Of a stretch of 64,000 nt of DNA, positions 35,145-46,724 are shown piece by piece; the stretch's first letter is position 1; every line of letters starts with the position of its first letter. The position numbers and the translations under genes were made by a program. This stretch comes from Chrysaora quinquecirrha (lineage: Eukaryota; Cnidaria; Scyphozoa; Semaeostomeae; Pelagiidae): the NCBI GenBank assembly GCA_014526335.1, contig JACTAT010000363.1, positions 124,001 to 188,000 of the forward strand, in the 5' to 3' direction. The notes below the pieces were generated by a model. The model was not told where the DNA came from. It was given only the letters and a program-made list of their open reading frames with translations, and made no database searches.

Positions 35145-35600
35145 TATCGGTATCGAAAGGATGACGATAATGCCTATTATGATAATGGTGGTGGTTATGA
35201 TGATGATGTTAATGACCACGATGACCATGATGCTGGTTGGTAGGGGCTGATTGTGGCGGTAGGGTGGGTGTGGTGGTGTTAGAGGTGGTTGTGGTGCTGA
35301 AGGAAGGGGTGGTTGTGGTGGCTGTGATAGGAGTGATCGTGGTGATGGTTGTAGGGGTGGCTGTGTTGGTGGTGATGGGGGGGGCGGTCGTGGTGATAAG
35401 GATGGTCGTGTTGATGGTTGTAGGGGTGGTTGTGGTGGTGGTGATAGGGGTGGTCGTGGTGATGGTTGTAGGGGTGTTTGTGGTGGTGATGCCGTTCCAT
35501 TAGATCTTGCCACAGCCACATCGTCAATGATGGTAATCATGATGATGATGATTATGATGATGAGGATGATGAGAATGATGACGATTTGCTTTGAAAAGTA
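35145..35600. repeat. GT-rich minisatellite and ATG/GAT microsatellite
   Basis: A purine/GT-rich block of GGTGGTTGTGGTGGTGATGG-like units (about 18-24 bp, irregular) is flanked by ATGATG runs on both sides (35160-35235, 35535-35585). Reading frames rich in Pro, His or Val on either strand are products of this composition. A plain (GTGA)n run follows at 35901-35932. I see no gene in 34860-36300. Confidence 0.85.
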
Positions 35601-36315
35601 TTTTGAAATTGCCGCTCTTGCCCAGACTCTATGATTGATGATGAGAATGTTTGAAATGTCATTAACTAGACCAATGTGGCAATTTGCCATCGTTTAAAAA
35701 GTAAACAACAATGACTCAGTGAAATATTACGAATCAGTAGAACAATTGTCACATGACCTAAGAATGACAAAGAGGCTTGCAGGCCGCGATTAAGAAGAAC
35801 TAACCACAAATTCGAGACAATGGTCGATGGCACACTTGAGTCGATTTTTATTGTTACAAGTTTTCCATTGTTCAAGCGTTGGTTAGTTTGTAAGTTAGTA
35901 AGTGAGTGAGTGAGTGAGTGAGTGAGTGAGTGACATCCACCCCACACCAATATGTTCGAAATTCTTCAAACATAAAAAAAACCATTGCTGTAATCTGCAA
36001 CAAATTTAGTGGAATGGAAAACAGACCAACAGGCAAGTAAATTAAATTAAAGGCGTGACAAACCAAAAATACAGATATGGAGATACTACATGCTTATGCA
36101 AATCGACTACACCTAAAGAAACATGACAGAAGAAAAGGGGCTGATTTGCGCGAAAAAATTTGCAAAAAGCTTTGTGCCATCCAGTTGAATAACTCAATGT
36201 GCAAGGAGTTTTGGTAGCTGTAAGACTTACATTAACCTATGTGGAGTAGCTTTTCTGTGGCGGAATGCAGAAGGCAAAAAATAAACAATAAAATTCAATT
36301 TAAGAGATAAAATAC

Positions 36316-36505
36316 CTTCCCAGTTTGAACGAATGCTTCTGCAACTTTTCGATGTCTACCACCATAGCAAGTTGCTATAAGATCAGCGATTCCACAGGAC
36401 TCTAAGAATGTGTTTTCCTTTACATCTTGGTAGAAAGTATTTGCAAACAATTTCATCTCTATCATACCAAGTCTTATGATGGCAGCTCGGGTATTCTCAC
36501 CACAT
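36316..36505 (-). CDS. GPD1: Glycerol-3-phosphate dehydrogenase (NAD+), catalytic-domain exon
   Basis: A 190-nt exon, acceptor TATTATAG before 36505, donor GTATTT after 36316. Its first base completes Lys from the exon at 49492-49532, then [40 protein letters not shown] and [17 protein letters not shown]. It ends QTGK in phase 0, matching the next exon at 21736. The Asp in GIADL, the Thr in IATCYGG and the Arg in GGR are the conserved active-site residues. The residue after GGR, usually Asn in this family, is His here. The helical substrate-binding C-terminal domain is encoded here. No frame damage. Confidence 0.95.
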
Positions 36506-37014
36506 CTATAATACAACAGGACATAAAACAGCTAAAATTCAAAATATCACATGAAAATAAGGCGCCAACAGGTGCTTTTAACGTGTTCCAGAAAACAAAC
36601 ACAAATATAGTGAAGTAGAAAGGTAAATGGTAGCAGAAATATAAAGCAAGACTAGCATACAAACTTAGACAAAATGTATTGCAACAGCATAGATAGTTTT
36701 ACAATTTTCTAATGACGCCAACTCTTCTTGTTACAATGTTCTCCTAACACAAGAGCACTTTGAGTCGTGGGATGCGGTCATCTTTGAACAGAGTTATTTT
36801 CGTTTAATCAACCGAAAAAAAACATTAATGCCCTTGCTTATCTTTACTCCAAAAAAACGAAGGGTCAATATAAATATAATAATAAAATATACACAAGCAA
36901 TTTTTCTAGCATTTGGTACATCGTTAATTTCAGCAGAATTCACATCTTTCCATTAAATATTTGATTCAACAGTGTTTTATCAGTCCATTTATTGTGAGTA
37001 GCTTAAATTACTTT

Positions 37015-40000
37015 AGCTTAAACGGAACGGAACTCTTTGGTGATACTGAGTCCTTGATCAGAACTCTTTGACGATACTGAATCCTTAATCAGAGCTCTTT
37101 GATTATAGTGAGTCTTAAACCAGAACTCCTTGAGGATACTGAATCCTTAATCACAACTCTTTGATTATAGTGAGTCCTAAATCAGAACTCTTTGACGATA
37201 CTGAGTCCTTAACCAGAACCCTTTGACGATACTGAGTCCTTAACCAGAACCCTTTGACGATACTGAGTCCTTAACCAGAACTCTTTGACGATACTGAATC
37301 CTTAATCAGAGCTCTTTGATTATAGTGAGTCTTAAACCAAAACTCCTTGACGATACTGAATCCTTAATCAGAACTCCTTGATTATAGTGAGTTTTAAACC
37401 AGAACTCCTTGACGATACTGAATCCTTAATCAGAACTCTTTGATTATAGTGAGTCCTAAATCAGAACTCTTTGACGATACTGAGTCCTTAACCAGAACCC
37501 TTTGATGATACCGAGTCCTTAACCAGAACCCTTTGACGATACTGAGTCCTTAACCAGAACCCTTTGATGATACTGAATCCTAAATCGGAACTCTTTGATT
37601 ATAGTGAGTCCTAAAACGGAAATCTTTGACGATACTGAGTCCTTAACCAGAACCCTTTGACGATACTGAATCCTAAATCGGAACTCTTTGATTATAGTGA
37701 GTCCTAAAACGGAACTCTTTGACGATACTGAGTCCTTAACCAGAACCCTTTGACGATACTGAATCCTAAATCGGAACTCTTTGATTATAGTGAGTCCTAA
37801 AACGGAACTCTTTGGTGATACTGAGTCCTTGATCAGAACTCTTTGACGATACTGAGTCCTTAATCAGAGCTCTTTGATTATAGTGAGTCTTAAACCAGAA
37901 CTCCTTGACGATACTGAATCCTTAATCACAACTCTTTGATTATAGTGAGTCCTAAATCAGAACTCTTTGACGATACTGAGTCCTTAACCAGAACCCTTTG
38001 ACGATACTGAGTCCTTAACCAGAACCATTTGACGATACTGAGTCCTTAACCAGAACTCTTTGACGATACTGAATCCTTAATCAGAGCTCTTTGATTATAG
38101 TGAGTCTTAAACCAGAACTCCTTGACGATACTGAATCCTTAATCAGAACTCTTTGATTATAGTGAGCCCGAAATCAGAACTCTTTGACGATACTGAGTCC
38201 TTAACCAGAACCCTTTGACGATACTGAGTCCTTAACCAGAACCCTTTGACGATACAGAGTCCTTAACCAGAACCCTTCAACGATACTGAATCCTAAATCG
38301 GAACTCTTTGATTATAGTGAGTCCTAAAACGGAACTCTTTGACGATACTGAGTCCTTAACCAGAACCCTTTGACGATACTGAGTCCTTAACCAGAACCCT
38401 TTGACGATACTGAGTCCTTAACCAGAATCCTTTGATGATACTGAATCCTAAATCGGAACTCTTTGATTATAGTGAGTCCTAAAACGGAACTCTTTGACGA
38501 TACTGAGTCCTTAACCAGAACCCTTTGACGGTACTGAATCCTAAATTTGAACTCTTTGATTATAGTGAGTCCTAAAACGGAACTCTTTGACGATACTGAG
38601 TCCTTAACCAGAACCCTTTGACGATACTGAATCCTAAATCGGAACTCTTTGATTATAGTAAGTCCTAAAACGGAACTCTTTGACGATACTGAGTCCTTAA
38701 CCAGAACCCTTTGACGATACTGAGTCCTTAACCAGAACCCTTTGACGATACTGAGTCCTTAACCAGAACCCTTTGATGATACTGAATCCTAAATCGGAAC
38801 TCTTTGATTATAGTGAGTCCTAAAACGGAACTCTTTGGTGATACTGAGTCCTTGATCAGAACTCTTTGACGATACTGAATCCTTAATCAGAGCTCTTTGA
38901 TTATAGTGAGTCTTAAACCAGAACTCCTTGACGATACTGAATCCTTAATCAGAACTCTTTGATTATAGTGAGTCCTAAATCAGAACTCTTTGACGATACT
39001 GAGTCCTTAACCAGAACCCTTTGACGATACTGAGTCCTTAACCAGAACCCTTTGACGATACTGAGTCCTTAACCAGAACCAGAACTCCTTGACGATACTG
39101 AATCCTTAATCAGAACTCTTTGATTATAGTGAGTCCTAAATCAGAACTCTTTGACGATACTGAGTCCTTAACCAGAACCCTTTGACGATACTGAGTCCTT
39201 AACCAGAACCCTTTGACAATACTGAGTCCTTAACCAGAACTCTTTGACGATACTGAATCCTTAATCAGAGCTCTTTCATTATAGTGAGTCCTAAATCAGA
39301 ACTCTTTGACGATACTGAGTCCTTAACCAGAACCCTTTGACGATACTGAGTCCTTAACCAGAACCCTTTGACGATACTGAGTCCTTAACCAGAACCCTTT
39401 GACGATACTGAATCCTAAATCGGAACTCTTTGATTATAGTGAGTCCTAAAACGGAACTCTTTGACGATACTGAGTCCTTAACCAGAACCCTTTGACAATA
39501 CTGAATCCTAAATCGGAACTCTTTGATTATAGTGAGTCCTAAAAGGGAACTCTTTGGTGATACTGAGTCCTTGATCAGAACTCTTTGACGATACTGAATC
39601 GTTAATCAGAGCTCTTTGATTATAGTGAGTCTTAAACCAGAACTCCTTGACGATACTGAATCCTTAATCAGAACTCTTTGATTATAGTGAGTCCTAAATC
39701 AGAACTCTTTGACGATACTGAGTCCTTAACCAGAACCCTTTGACGATACTGAGTCCTTAACCAGAACCCTTTGACGATACTGAGTCCTTAACCAGAACCC
39801 TTTGACGATACTGAATCCTAAATCGGAACTCTTTGATTATAGTGAGTCCTAAAACGGAACTCTTTGACGATACTGAGTCCTTAACCAGAACCCTTTGACG
39901 ATACTGAGTCCTTAACCAGAACCCTTTGACGATACTGAATCCTTAATCAGAACTAGTTGGTTATAGTGGGTCCTAAGCCAGAATTCTTTAATGATATGGA

Positions 40001-40130
40001 GAACGCGAAACGATCGTAAGACCTAAACCAGGACTCTTGAACGATAACGAGGCCTTAACCAAAACTTTGAGTCCAAAACCAGAACTCTTCGAATGATATA
40101 GAGTCCCTAACCGGAACTCTTCGAACCTAT
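37015..40130 (+). repeat. 31-bp satellite array with higher-order variants
   Basis: About 100 tandem copies of a 31-bp unit, e.g. CCTTAACCAGAACCCTTTGA then CGATACTGAGT. Two main variants (GACGATACTGAGT and GATTATAGTGAGT) alternate in recurring blocks. A distinctive block containing CTTTGGTGATACTGAGTCC recurs at about 37040, 37811, 38834 and 39553, showing higher-order repetition of 23-33 units. Edges (39960-40130) decay gradually. No coding capacity. Confidence 0.95.
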
Positions 40131-40740
40131 TAAATCGTTACCCCGAACTCCGAATCCTTAACAAACTCAAAGGAATATAACCGTTTTCTTGCCGAGAAAA
40201 GGAAATTTGCCAATTCACCTGCTTTGATGTTGTCGAATTTAGCTGGATGTATGCAGGCCTAAAGGGTTAACATAACACAGTTGAAAAGACTTAGCCAGTA
40301 TTTCTGACGTTATCGAATCCTGAACAATAGACTTGCAAACTGAGACCAGGTGCAACCAAGTACCAAACCACTAGTTTTGATTTTATCGTAACCTAACACA
40401 AGATTTATGCGAACAGTGTTTGAAAAATGCAAATTCAGAATACGAGACACGGATTAAACAGGAATGCATACAAAACTTAAATAAAACGAGCATCAATAAC
40501 CAAACACTTTTTTTTTTTGCCAGTTAAAAGCGTATGCTTGCTTACAGTGTTAATTTCATGTTTGCAGTACAAAACGGTTCACAAAGGAGATTATAAACAC
40601 CAAACCATATGCATAATAACCAAACACCGAATACAAACCAAAGCATATATATGGATACAGAGATTACTGTTGCTGGTATTGTAATTATAAACGAAAGGAA
40701 AGAAAACAAGAACTTAAGAATCTGAGGTTGAAAACAGCAG
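40131..40740. other. No feature seen
   Basis: AT-rich sequence between the satellite and the DIRS-like element, with a T9-10 run near 40510. No exon, array or element end could be identified. Confidence 0.4.
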
Positions 40741-41330
40741 TACCGCTCATAGTTCGGGCTGTAGACAATGACACAGAAGCTGCCTGCAGACGGTGTTGAG
40801 GCAACCAGATATATAATTTTTAAGTGTCGCTAGGCCAGCGACCAAGGGCTTAGATTAGATGTTTAGGAAAATTCAGGGAAGCAGCTGTAGTAGCAGCCCC
40901 TACATGAAAACTACATAAAGTAAAATGACCTTGCCAACCCCGGCAGATAAAATTTGTTGCAAGCGAGAATTCAGTCTAGTCCGAGTCAGAGGAGAACCAT
41001 CTTTAAAGGTGAACAAGGGCCAGCTGATGGGCACCTACGGTGCCAATATTGCATGAGAGCAGAAACAGAGCATTGTTGGCTTGATAACCAAGCCAACACA
41101 ATGTTACAACCGTTGCCAAATTGGTCAGTTTTTGACGATGGTAGGTGAAGGAAAACCACGTCTGGGACAGGGTGTTTGGCCACGGAAATACAGACAGACA
41201 GATGTAGCTTAGGATTAAAGCCAGAGGGAGGCACAGTGAACTCGGCTGCCCACAGGAAACCGAAAAATGCAGTGGAACAAGCAGCCCAAAACATCATATC
41301 ATCAACACAGGAAAAATTAAGATGAAGACT
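40740..41330 (-). pseudogene. Tyrosine recombinase domain of the DIRS-like element
   Basis: Begins abruptly after RNase H with MFWAACSTAFFGFLWAAEFT (a deletion removed the N-terminal part), then VVFLHLPSSKTDQFGNG. After a one-base shift near 40987 it continues WQGHFTLCSFHVGAATTAAS, ALGRWPSDT and KLYIWLP. In the family the SFR...GAAT box carries the catalytic Arg; here it reads SFHVGAAT. Stops follow HLI and SDT, just before the catalytic Tyr of KLYI. It is inactive. Confidence 0.8.
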
Positions 41331-42439
41331 ATGGATTGCATGATCAATGCTGTAATCGGTTGTTTCAATGGACGATTTCCAGTAAGAAAAGAAAAGATGA
41401 TGATCCCTGCAACTACCCTGCCTTAAAAGAGAAACTACTGCAGCATTATCACATTTGAAAATGACACGTTTGCGAGCCCGAGCAGAACCCCAAGCACTGG
41501 CAGCAAGAACAATTGGGATAAGCTCTTTGATGGCAATGTTCAGATCAGAACAGCCTTGGGGCCACTGCCTTGCAAACCACTGATTGTCGTTGATGGCAGC
41601 AAAGCCCTTGCTCCCTGCTGCCTCAGATGTAATAGCAAAGTCTGGCGAAAGCTCCTGATGGGCAAAAAGGAAGAGACTCCTACCATTCCAACAATCCAAT
41701 AGCTCATTCCACCAAAAACTATCATCAGATTCCCAGGTGGAAAGGCAAACAAAGTGATGTAGCTCTGCTACTTTTGAGGAACAATCAATAAGTCTTCTAA
41801 GGAACAGTCGAGCTAGTATGAGGGCTTGGCAACCAAGATGTAAAAGCCCGATCAGGGAGAGAAGACTGAGCTTTGAGCCATGTTTGGTTCTCAGCCAAGA
41901 AAACAGCATCGAACAAACCTTAGTGATCTTGTCTTCAGGTAGACGCAAATCCTGTATTACAGAATCCAAGATAAATTCAAGAAAAGTGATAGAAGTAGAT
42001 GGGCCTTCTGTTTTGTTTGGAGCAATAGGAACCCCTATCTCCTCAGCCAATGAAAAAATGAAAAAAAAGCATCTGCTCAGATTGCGCTCACAAGAGCCAG
42101 AGCCTGGTGGTCCTGCAAGCAAGAATCATCCAAATAGTGTAAGATGAAATCTACCCTGCCATATTGTATGAAAATTTGTTGCAGAATATCAGCGAAACGA
42201 GTAAAAATAAGAGGGGCAGATCTGAGACCAAATGGTAAAGCAAGATCAACGTAAAACTGTCCGTTCCATTTCATACCACAGAATTGGCGATGACAAGGGT
42301 GGATTGAAAGAAGGCGATAAGCCAGCTGAATGTCAAACTTGGCAAGCAAGGCCCCTTTACCACGTTCCACAAGAAGATGTACTGCCTGGGGAATTCTTGT
42401 GTATGAAACAGTTGCCTCAAAAATCAGGGATAAGGTCAT
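40986..42439 (-). pseudogene. RT-RNase H part of the DIRS-like element
   Basis: Two frames, 42439-42077 and 42122-40986, overlap at HYLDD and are separated by a one-base shift. The RT palm has FDIQLAYR (first Asp), LPFGLRSAP and LHYLDD (second and third Asp). The connection ITFLEFILDS resembles the FLGF-like block of RTs. RNase H follows, with AIKELIPIVLAASAWG and FKCDNAAVVSLLRQG. Upstream to 42565 the frame stays recognisable but contains a stop (ITDL then TAG). Confidence 0.85.
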
Positions 42440-43244
42440 TCACACTGGCACCCATAGGAAACTACAAATCCGTTATTAAGCGGAATTTCCCAAGGGTAGA
42501 TTTCTGCGAATTGGTGGACTTATCCATATTAAAAGACAGTACAATAATTAAAATATATTTAAAACGATCTCACTCAAGAAAAATGTGATAGCCACTTCGA
42601 ACAACGTGAATATTATCAAACGAATCAGCAGATGACAGGAGCTTGTATTTAGGCCCAAAATAATTCTGCGACAATACCAGCAGCAAAACACTTTCACAGC
42701 CAGATAGCAGCACCAAATACCGGTATGACAACAAGACCGACTTTGTAAGCTATAATAACTTCAATTCAGCGCCAAAAAACGAAAATAGTGATGCGATTAA
42801 AACGTGAATTGAAAACTTCAAATTCAATCGAGAACTGACTGTGTGATTATCATTCACGACGGAATTCGCACACGAGTCTCTAACCAAGTACGCCCACATC
42901 CGGGTATCATAACCTGTGGTGAGGCAATATCAAAGTAGAACCCAAGCCCCTCATGGCGGTATTAACTCGGCATCAAACCGAGGTCATGCCACAATTAAAG
43001 CCCATTCTCACAGTAAAAAGCCTTCGTGTAAAACCCAGACCAACGTTTTTGCGATGAACAACAGAAACATTTTTGGTCATACTTTAAAGCTTTTCTTGCA
43101 CTTCCCAGAGACTAGGAGACAGGGTAAACAGCATGTTTCTACCAACATTCGTAGCCACAAGTTACGGCAAAGGGAGCAACATTTACTAGATCACCCAGTG
43201 TGCGGAAATTTACAATGAGGATCATTTTCGAGAAATTGGCAGGG

Positions 43245-43580
43245 CTAGACCCTCGTATTATCTGTCCAAATCAAAACCAAAAAGCTGGTTCTGTGTAGAC
43301 AGAAAGAGTTGGTTTTCTCACTTGGACTTTTCAATGAAATTTCATTGTTCTTCCAACCTAAAGCTGATTGGTGTTTAAAACACAATGCCAACTCAGCTTT
43401 TTTTCTGATTCGTGGATTTCGAGCCACTTCTGGGTATAAATACAACCTCTGTCTATTGTTTCAGTATGTTTATGAGGTTCATACTTTGAGGAGTGTGAGA
43501 CGAAAAAAGCTTTTAAGTATGCCAGGAAAAGTTTCCGCTGTTTATCGCAAATTTTAAGTTTTCTACAACTCAAAAACTTT
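43245..43580 (+). repeat. Dispersed repeat copy
   Basis: Similar to 21040-21310: a GTAGACAGAAAGAG tract, TGATTGGTGTTTAAAACACA, a TTTCAGTATGTTTATGAGGTT region and TTTGAGGAGTGTGAGACG near the end. Length about 300 bp, no coding sequence. 42570-43240 and 43590-44530 show nothing recognisable. Confidence 0.6.
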
Positions 43581-44534
43581 TCACTAACGTTTTTCATACA
43601 CTTTAGCCAAAATCTGGATCTAAAGTCGCTAAATGCTTGCTTAGCTCTATTTAACTAATTTTTCATATTCTATATGTAAGAAGGGAAAATAAGACCAGAA
43701 GTAATATTTTCGGTCGTTCAGTGCACCTTGCAGTTTTTCAACAAGAGATTTATTTCTTTTGCTTTAATAGCATGTTTTTATTTATTGTTTCGTAGAGCAA
43801 TCTCTTTCTACTTACTTGAGAAATAAAAGAGATGTATGCTCAACCAATCTTATGTATTTTGGGAATTATGTGTACTTGAGTTGGCTCTCTGACCTTATGT
43901 TCTTATGCTATTGGTGCAAGGATTTGAGGAGTTGATTTGAGGAGTTTTGTGATCTGTTCAACCAATCATATGCATTTTGGGAATTATGTGCAATTAAAAT
44001 CATATGTGCAATGATTTCAAGAGTTCTGTGATTGTAACATGAAGTTGTTACCCTTATGGTTATAATGTAAAATTCCCTATAAATCTGAACTTAATTTGTT
44101 AAAGTGATCAAAATATAACCAATTAACCTGCTTTCAACACGAAAGGAGTCTAAGAGGATTGCATCAAAGTCGCAATGAATTCAAAGCAAAAAAAATTGTT
44201 TTCAAACTTTGGAACACAAGATCAAGTGGTCAACATTTTAAACATGGTTTCTCAAGTAGGCCCGTGATGGTCTAAAGAGCTTAGTTGCGTAAAATTATGA
44301 AATTTCGTTACAATTCCATGAAATATTCTCCGGTCTCAAGTTTCAAAATAAATCTCTTTTGAATTTTTACTGGTACATGATACTGTAAGGATTTTAGGAA
44401 ATCTTTTTTTAAAAAATTAAATTGAATTTTCATTTTGATCTAACTTCAATTCCAAAATGTGAATAACAGAGGCACCGTTTATGAAATTGTAGGCAAATGC
44501 TCTTCCAATTTGCAAAAAGGGAATATCTCTCTAA

Positions 44535-45240
44535 TATTAAAATGGTAATTTCCATGGAAACCGATTTTGTAACCTTCATTCCTCCGAAGTTGCGCCAGGT
44601 TCGCTTTTCCGACCTGCGCCTTGCCCTGCCGACCGTGGGGTAGGCGTGTCATCGCCATTCGTTTTTTCCCCAACTGCTGGCGTTTCTGGGGTAATTGGGG
44701 GTAAACAGTCTTTGATGTGCGTCAATGGTGCCTGTTTGAACAATCAACCGATTGTTTTCCTAAAGGAATTATCGAATTCTGAAACCCGTGAAATTAGCTC
44801 TGTTGGTAAAGGCTCCTGTTTCGTGATGTGGGTTGTGGGAGGCAGGAGATCGATTCCCCTCACGAGAGGATCAGAATTTTTTATTTCTGTGATTTTCCTG
44901 TTGGAAATGCTTTCCGGAGGACCGGGAGACTTCTCGATCACTAAAACTTGCTTCGGAATAATTTCAAAATTCGTTTGGTATTAATATTATTCAATCAAAG
45001 TTCCTCAAACAAAGTCCATGTTTACGTGAATATTCAGTCAACCGGCTTGAATCCCGTTGTCACAAATGCTTTCAACCCTTTCAATGGAAACAAAATGCCA
45101 TTACCGCATTTCAAAAGCTTATTCAGAAGTGCATTTCATTCAAAGAAAACAAACAAAATACTTTTTCAAAGGGTTTTTGAAGAGTGCATTTGAAAGCACT
45201 TTCCAAATGCAATCACGAAGTTGAAGCTGCCTTGATAGCA
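44535..45240 (-). repeat. Composite repeat core, copy 2 (inverse)
   Basis: Reverse complement of the core at 61680-62365 (and 19060-19560). Terminal motif ATTAAAATGGTAATTTCCAT at 44536, conserved box CTGGGGTAATTGGGGGTAAA (44686), tRNA-like segment (44790-44870), then TTGAAATGCGGTAATGGCAT-type blocks (complement) to about 45240. It is followed by a spacer and the inverted 51-bp array. Confidence 0.8.
44790..44872 (+). ncRNA. tRNA-like (A box / B box) segment in the composite repeat
   Basis: A-box-like TAGCTCTGTTGGTAAAGG (44794) and B-box-like GGAGATCGATTCCCC (44844) are spaced about 50 bp as in tRNA genes and tRNA-derived SINEs. It does not fold into a complete tRNA that I can draw and has no clear anticodon loop. 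Probably a pol III promoter-derived SINE head, not a tRNA gene. Confidence 0.6.
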
Positions 45241-45529
45241 GTATCTGACTATACAGGACTGAGCAAGATAAACTACAGCAAGACCAAGAAAGAGGATCCT
45301 GCAGTAAACCCGAGTTCTCCACGATCAGACGGAGAATGCGCTCAATTTATTATATTGCTACGTTTTCTATCATGATCTTTGGGGGATCCTTTCAACGGGA
45401 AGGAAACAAGCCAAGGACAGCTAGAAAGGTAAAATTTTCTTCGCAACATAAAAACTTGACCAACGAACTTGGCTAAGGAAAACGATGTGGAACAGAACTG
45501 CAGAGAATGAATAATAACAAGACTGAGGA

Positions 45530-46560
45530 ACGGGACCACAGTATGGGACTGAAGGCCACGAATAATTTCAGGACTGAGGAACAGGACTTGGAATGGGACC
45601 GAAGACCATGAGTAATTTAGGACGGACAGGACTAAAGAATGGAACAGAAGACCATGAATAATTTCAGGACTGAGAAACAGGAATTAGGAACAGGACTGAA
45701 GGCCATGAGTAATTACAGGACTGAGGAACAGGACTAAGGAATGGAACTGAAGACCATGAATAATTTAAGGACTGAGGAACAGGAATTAGGAACAGGACTG
45801 AAGGCCATGAGTAATTACAGGACTGAGGAACAGGACTAAGGAATGGAACTGAAGACCATGAATAATTTTAGGACTGAGAAACAGGAATTAGGAACAGGAC
45901 TGAAGAATGTGATTAATTTCAGGACTGAGGAACAGGATTAAGGAATGGGACTGAAGACCATGAATAATTTCAGGACTGAGAAACAGGAATGAGGAATGAG
46001 TCTGAAAACTGTGAGTCATTTCAGAACTAAGGAACAGGACTAAGGAATGGGACTCAAGACACTGAGTAATTTCAGGACTGAGGACCAGGACTAAGGAATG
46101 GGACTGAAGACCATGAATAATTTCAGGACTGAGAAACAGGAATAAGGAATGAGTCTGAAAACTGTGAGTCATTTCAGAACTAAGGAACAGGACTAAGGAA
46201 TGGGACTCAAGACACTGAGTAATTTCAGGACAGAGGAACAGGACTAAAGAATGGGACTGAAGACCATGAATAATATCAGGACTAAGCAATGTGAAGAATA
46301 ACAAAGTTTACGAACTAGACTAAGGGGTGAAGATCTTCAATAGATTTAGGAATAAGACACAGGACAAAGAAATGGGACAGGACCCCATGAATAATTTCAG
46401 GACTAAGGAACGTGAATAGTAACAAGTCTGAGGAACAGGACCAAGGAATGGGATAGAAAATCTGAACAATATCAAGACTGACGAACAGGACCAAGGAACA
46501 GGACAGAAAACCATCAATTATTTCAGGACTATTGACGGAACAGACCATAGACACAGAGAA
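45530..46560 (-). repeat. 51-bp minisatellite array, inverse copy
   Basis: About 20 copies of GGACTGAGGAACAGGACTAA followed by GGAATGGGACTGAAGACCAT and GAATAATTTCA, the complement of the unit at 17600-18590. The right side (46560-46640) is the inverted leader with CTAAGGACCTTGGACTAAAA. It lies in a different intron of the same gene and in opposite orientation. Pro/Leu/Ser-rich frames across it are artefacts of the 51-bp period. Confidence 0.92.
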
Positions 46561-46724
46561 CTGCTGTACACTAACTTATTTGAAACTAGGAACATCATTG
46601 CGGACTAAGGACCTTGGACTAAAACAGAGGAACAGAACTGTGATTGGCACTAGAAAAAGGGACCCTGGACTATGACCAAGGAAAAATACTCTATATTAGA
46701 AACTGGGAGCTAAGTCGAGAAGCA

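Larger units (their letters stand above)
21737..36315 (-). other. GPD1 intron (about 14.6 kb), rich in nested transposons
   Basis: Bounded by donor GTATTTTAT (complement of 36307-36315) and an acceptor at 21737. It contains retroelement fragments at 22470-24770, the large inverted repeat at 25825-28985, degenerate TTAATC-type arrays, the Penelope/foldback complex at 30180-34340, and simple-sequence DNA at 35150-35935. Between these there is no recognisable host exon; 24780-25820 in particular shows nothing except a 22-bp perfect palindrome near 25165. Confidence 0.75.
40740..42565 (-). mobile_element. DIRS-like (tyrosine recombinase) retroelement, broken
   Basis: Minus strand, in order: RT from about 42560 (STLGKFRLITDL, VNDLIP, GALLAKFDIQLAYRLLSIHP, LALPFGLRSAPLIFTRFADI, catalytic FILHYLDD), a frameshift near 42100, RNase H (FAITSEAAGSKGFAAI, KCDNAAVVSLL), then a tyrosine recombinase. 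RT, RNase H and tyrosine recombinase instead of integrase define DIRS-like elements. Outer repeats were not found. Confidence 0.85.

Noticed and set aside
35061..35690. Long Pro-rich and His-rich reading frames
   Set aside because: They coincide with the GT-rich minisatellite and arise from its composition on both strands; no domain or splice context.
44790..44872. A true tRNA gene
   Set aside because: Only promoter-like A and B boxes are clear; no complete cloverleaf, and the same segment recurs in decayed form inside repeats.
45888..46304. Leu/Ser-rich repeated protein frame
   Set aside because: It is the translation of the 51-bp array, whose period is divisible by three; equivalent frames appear in the other array.
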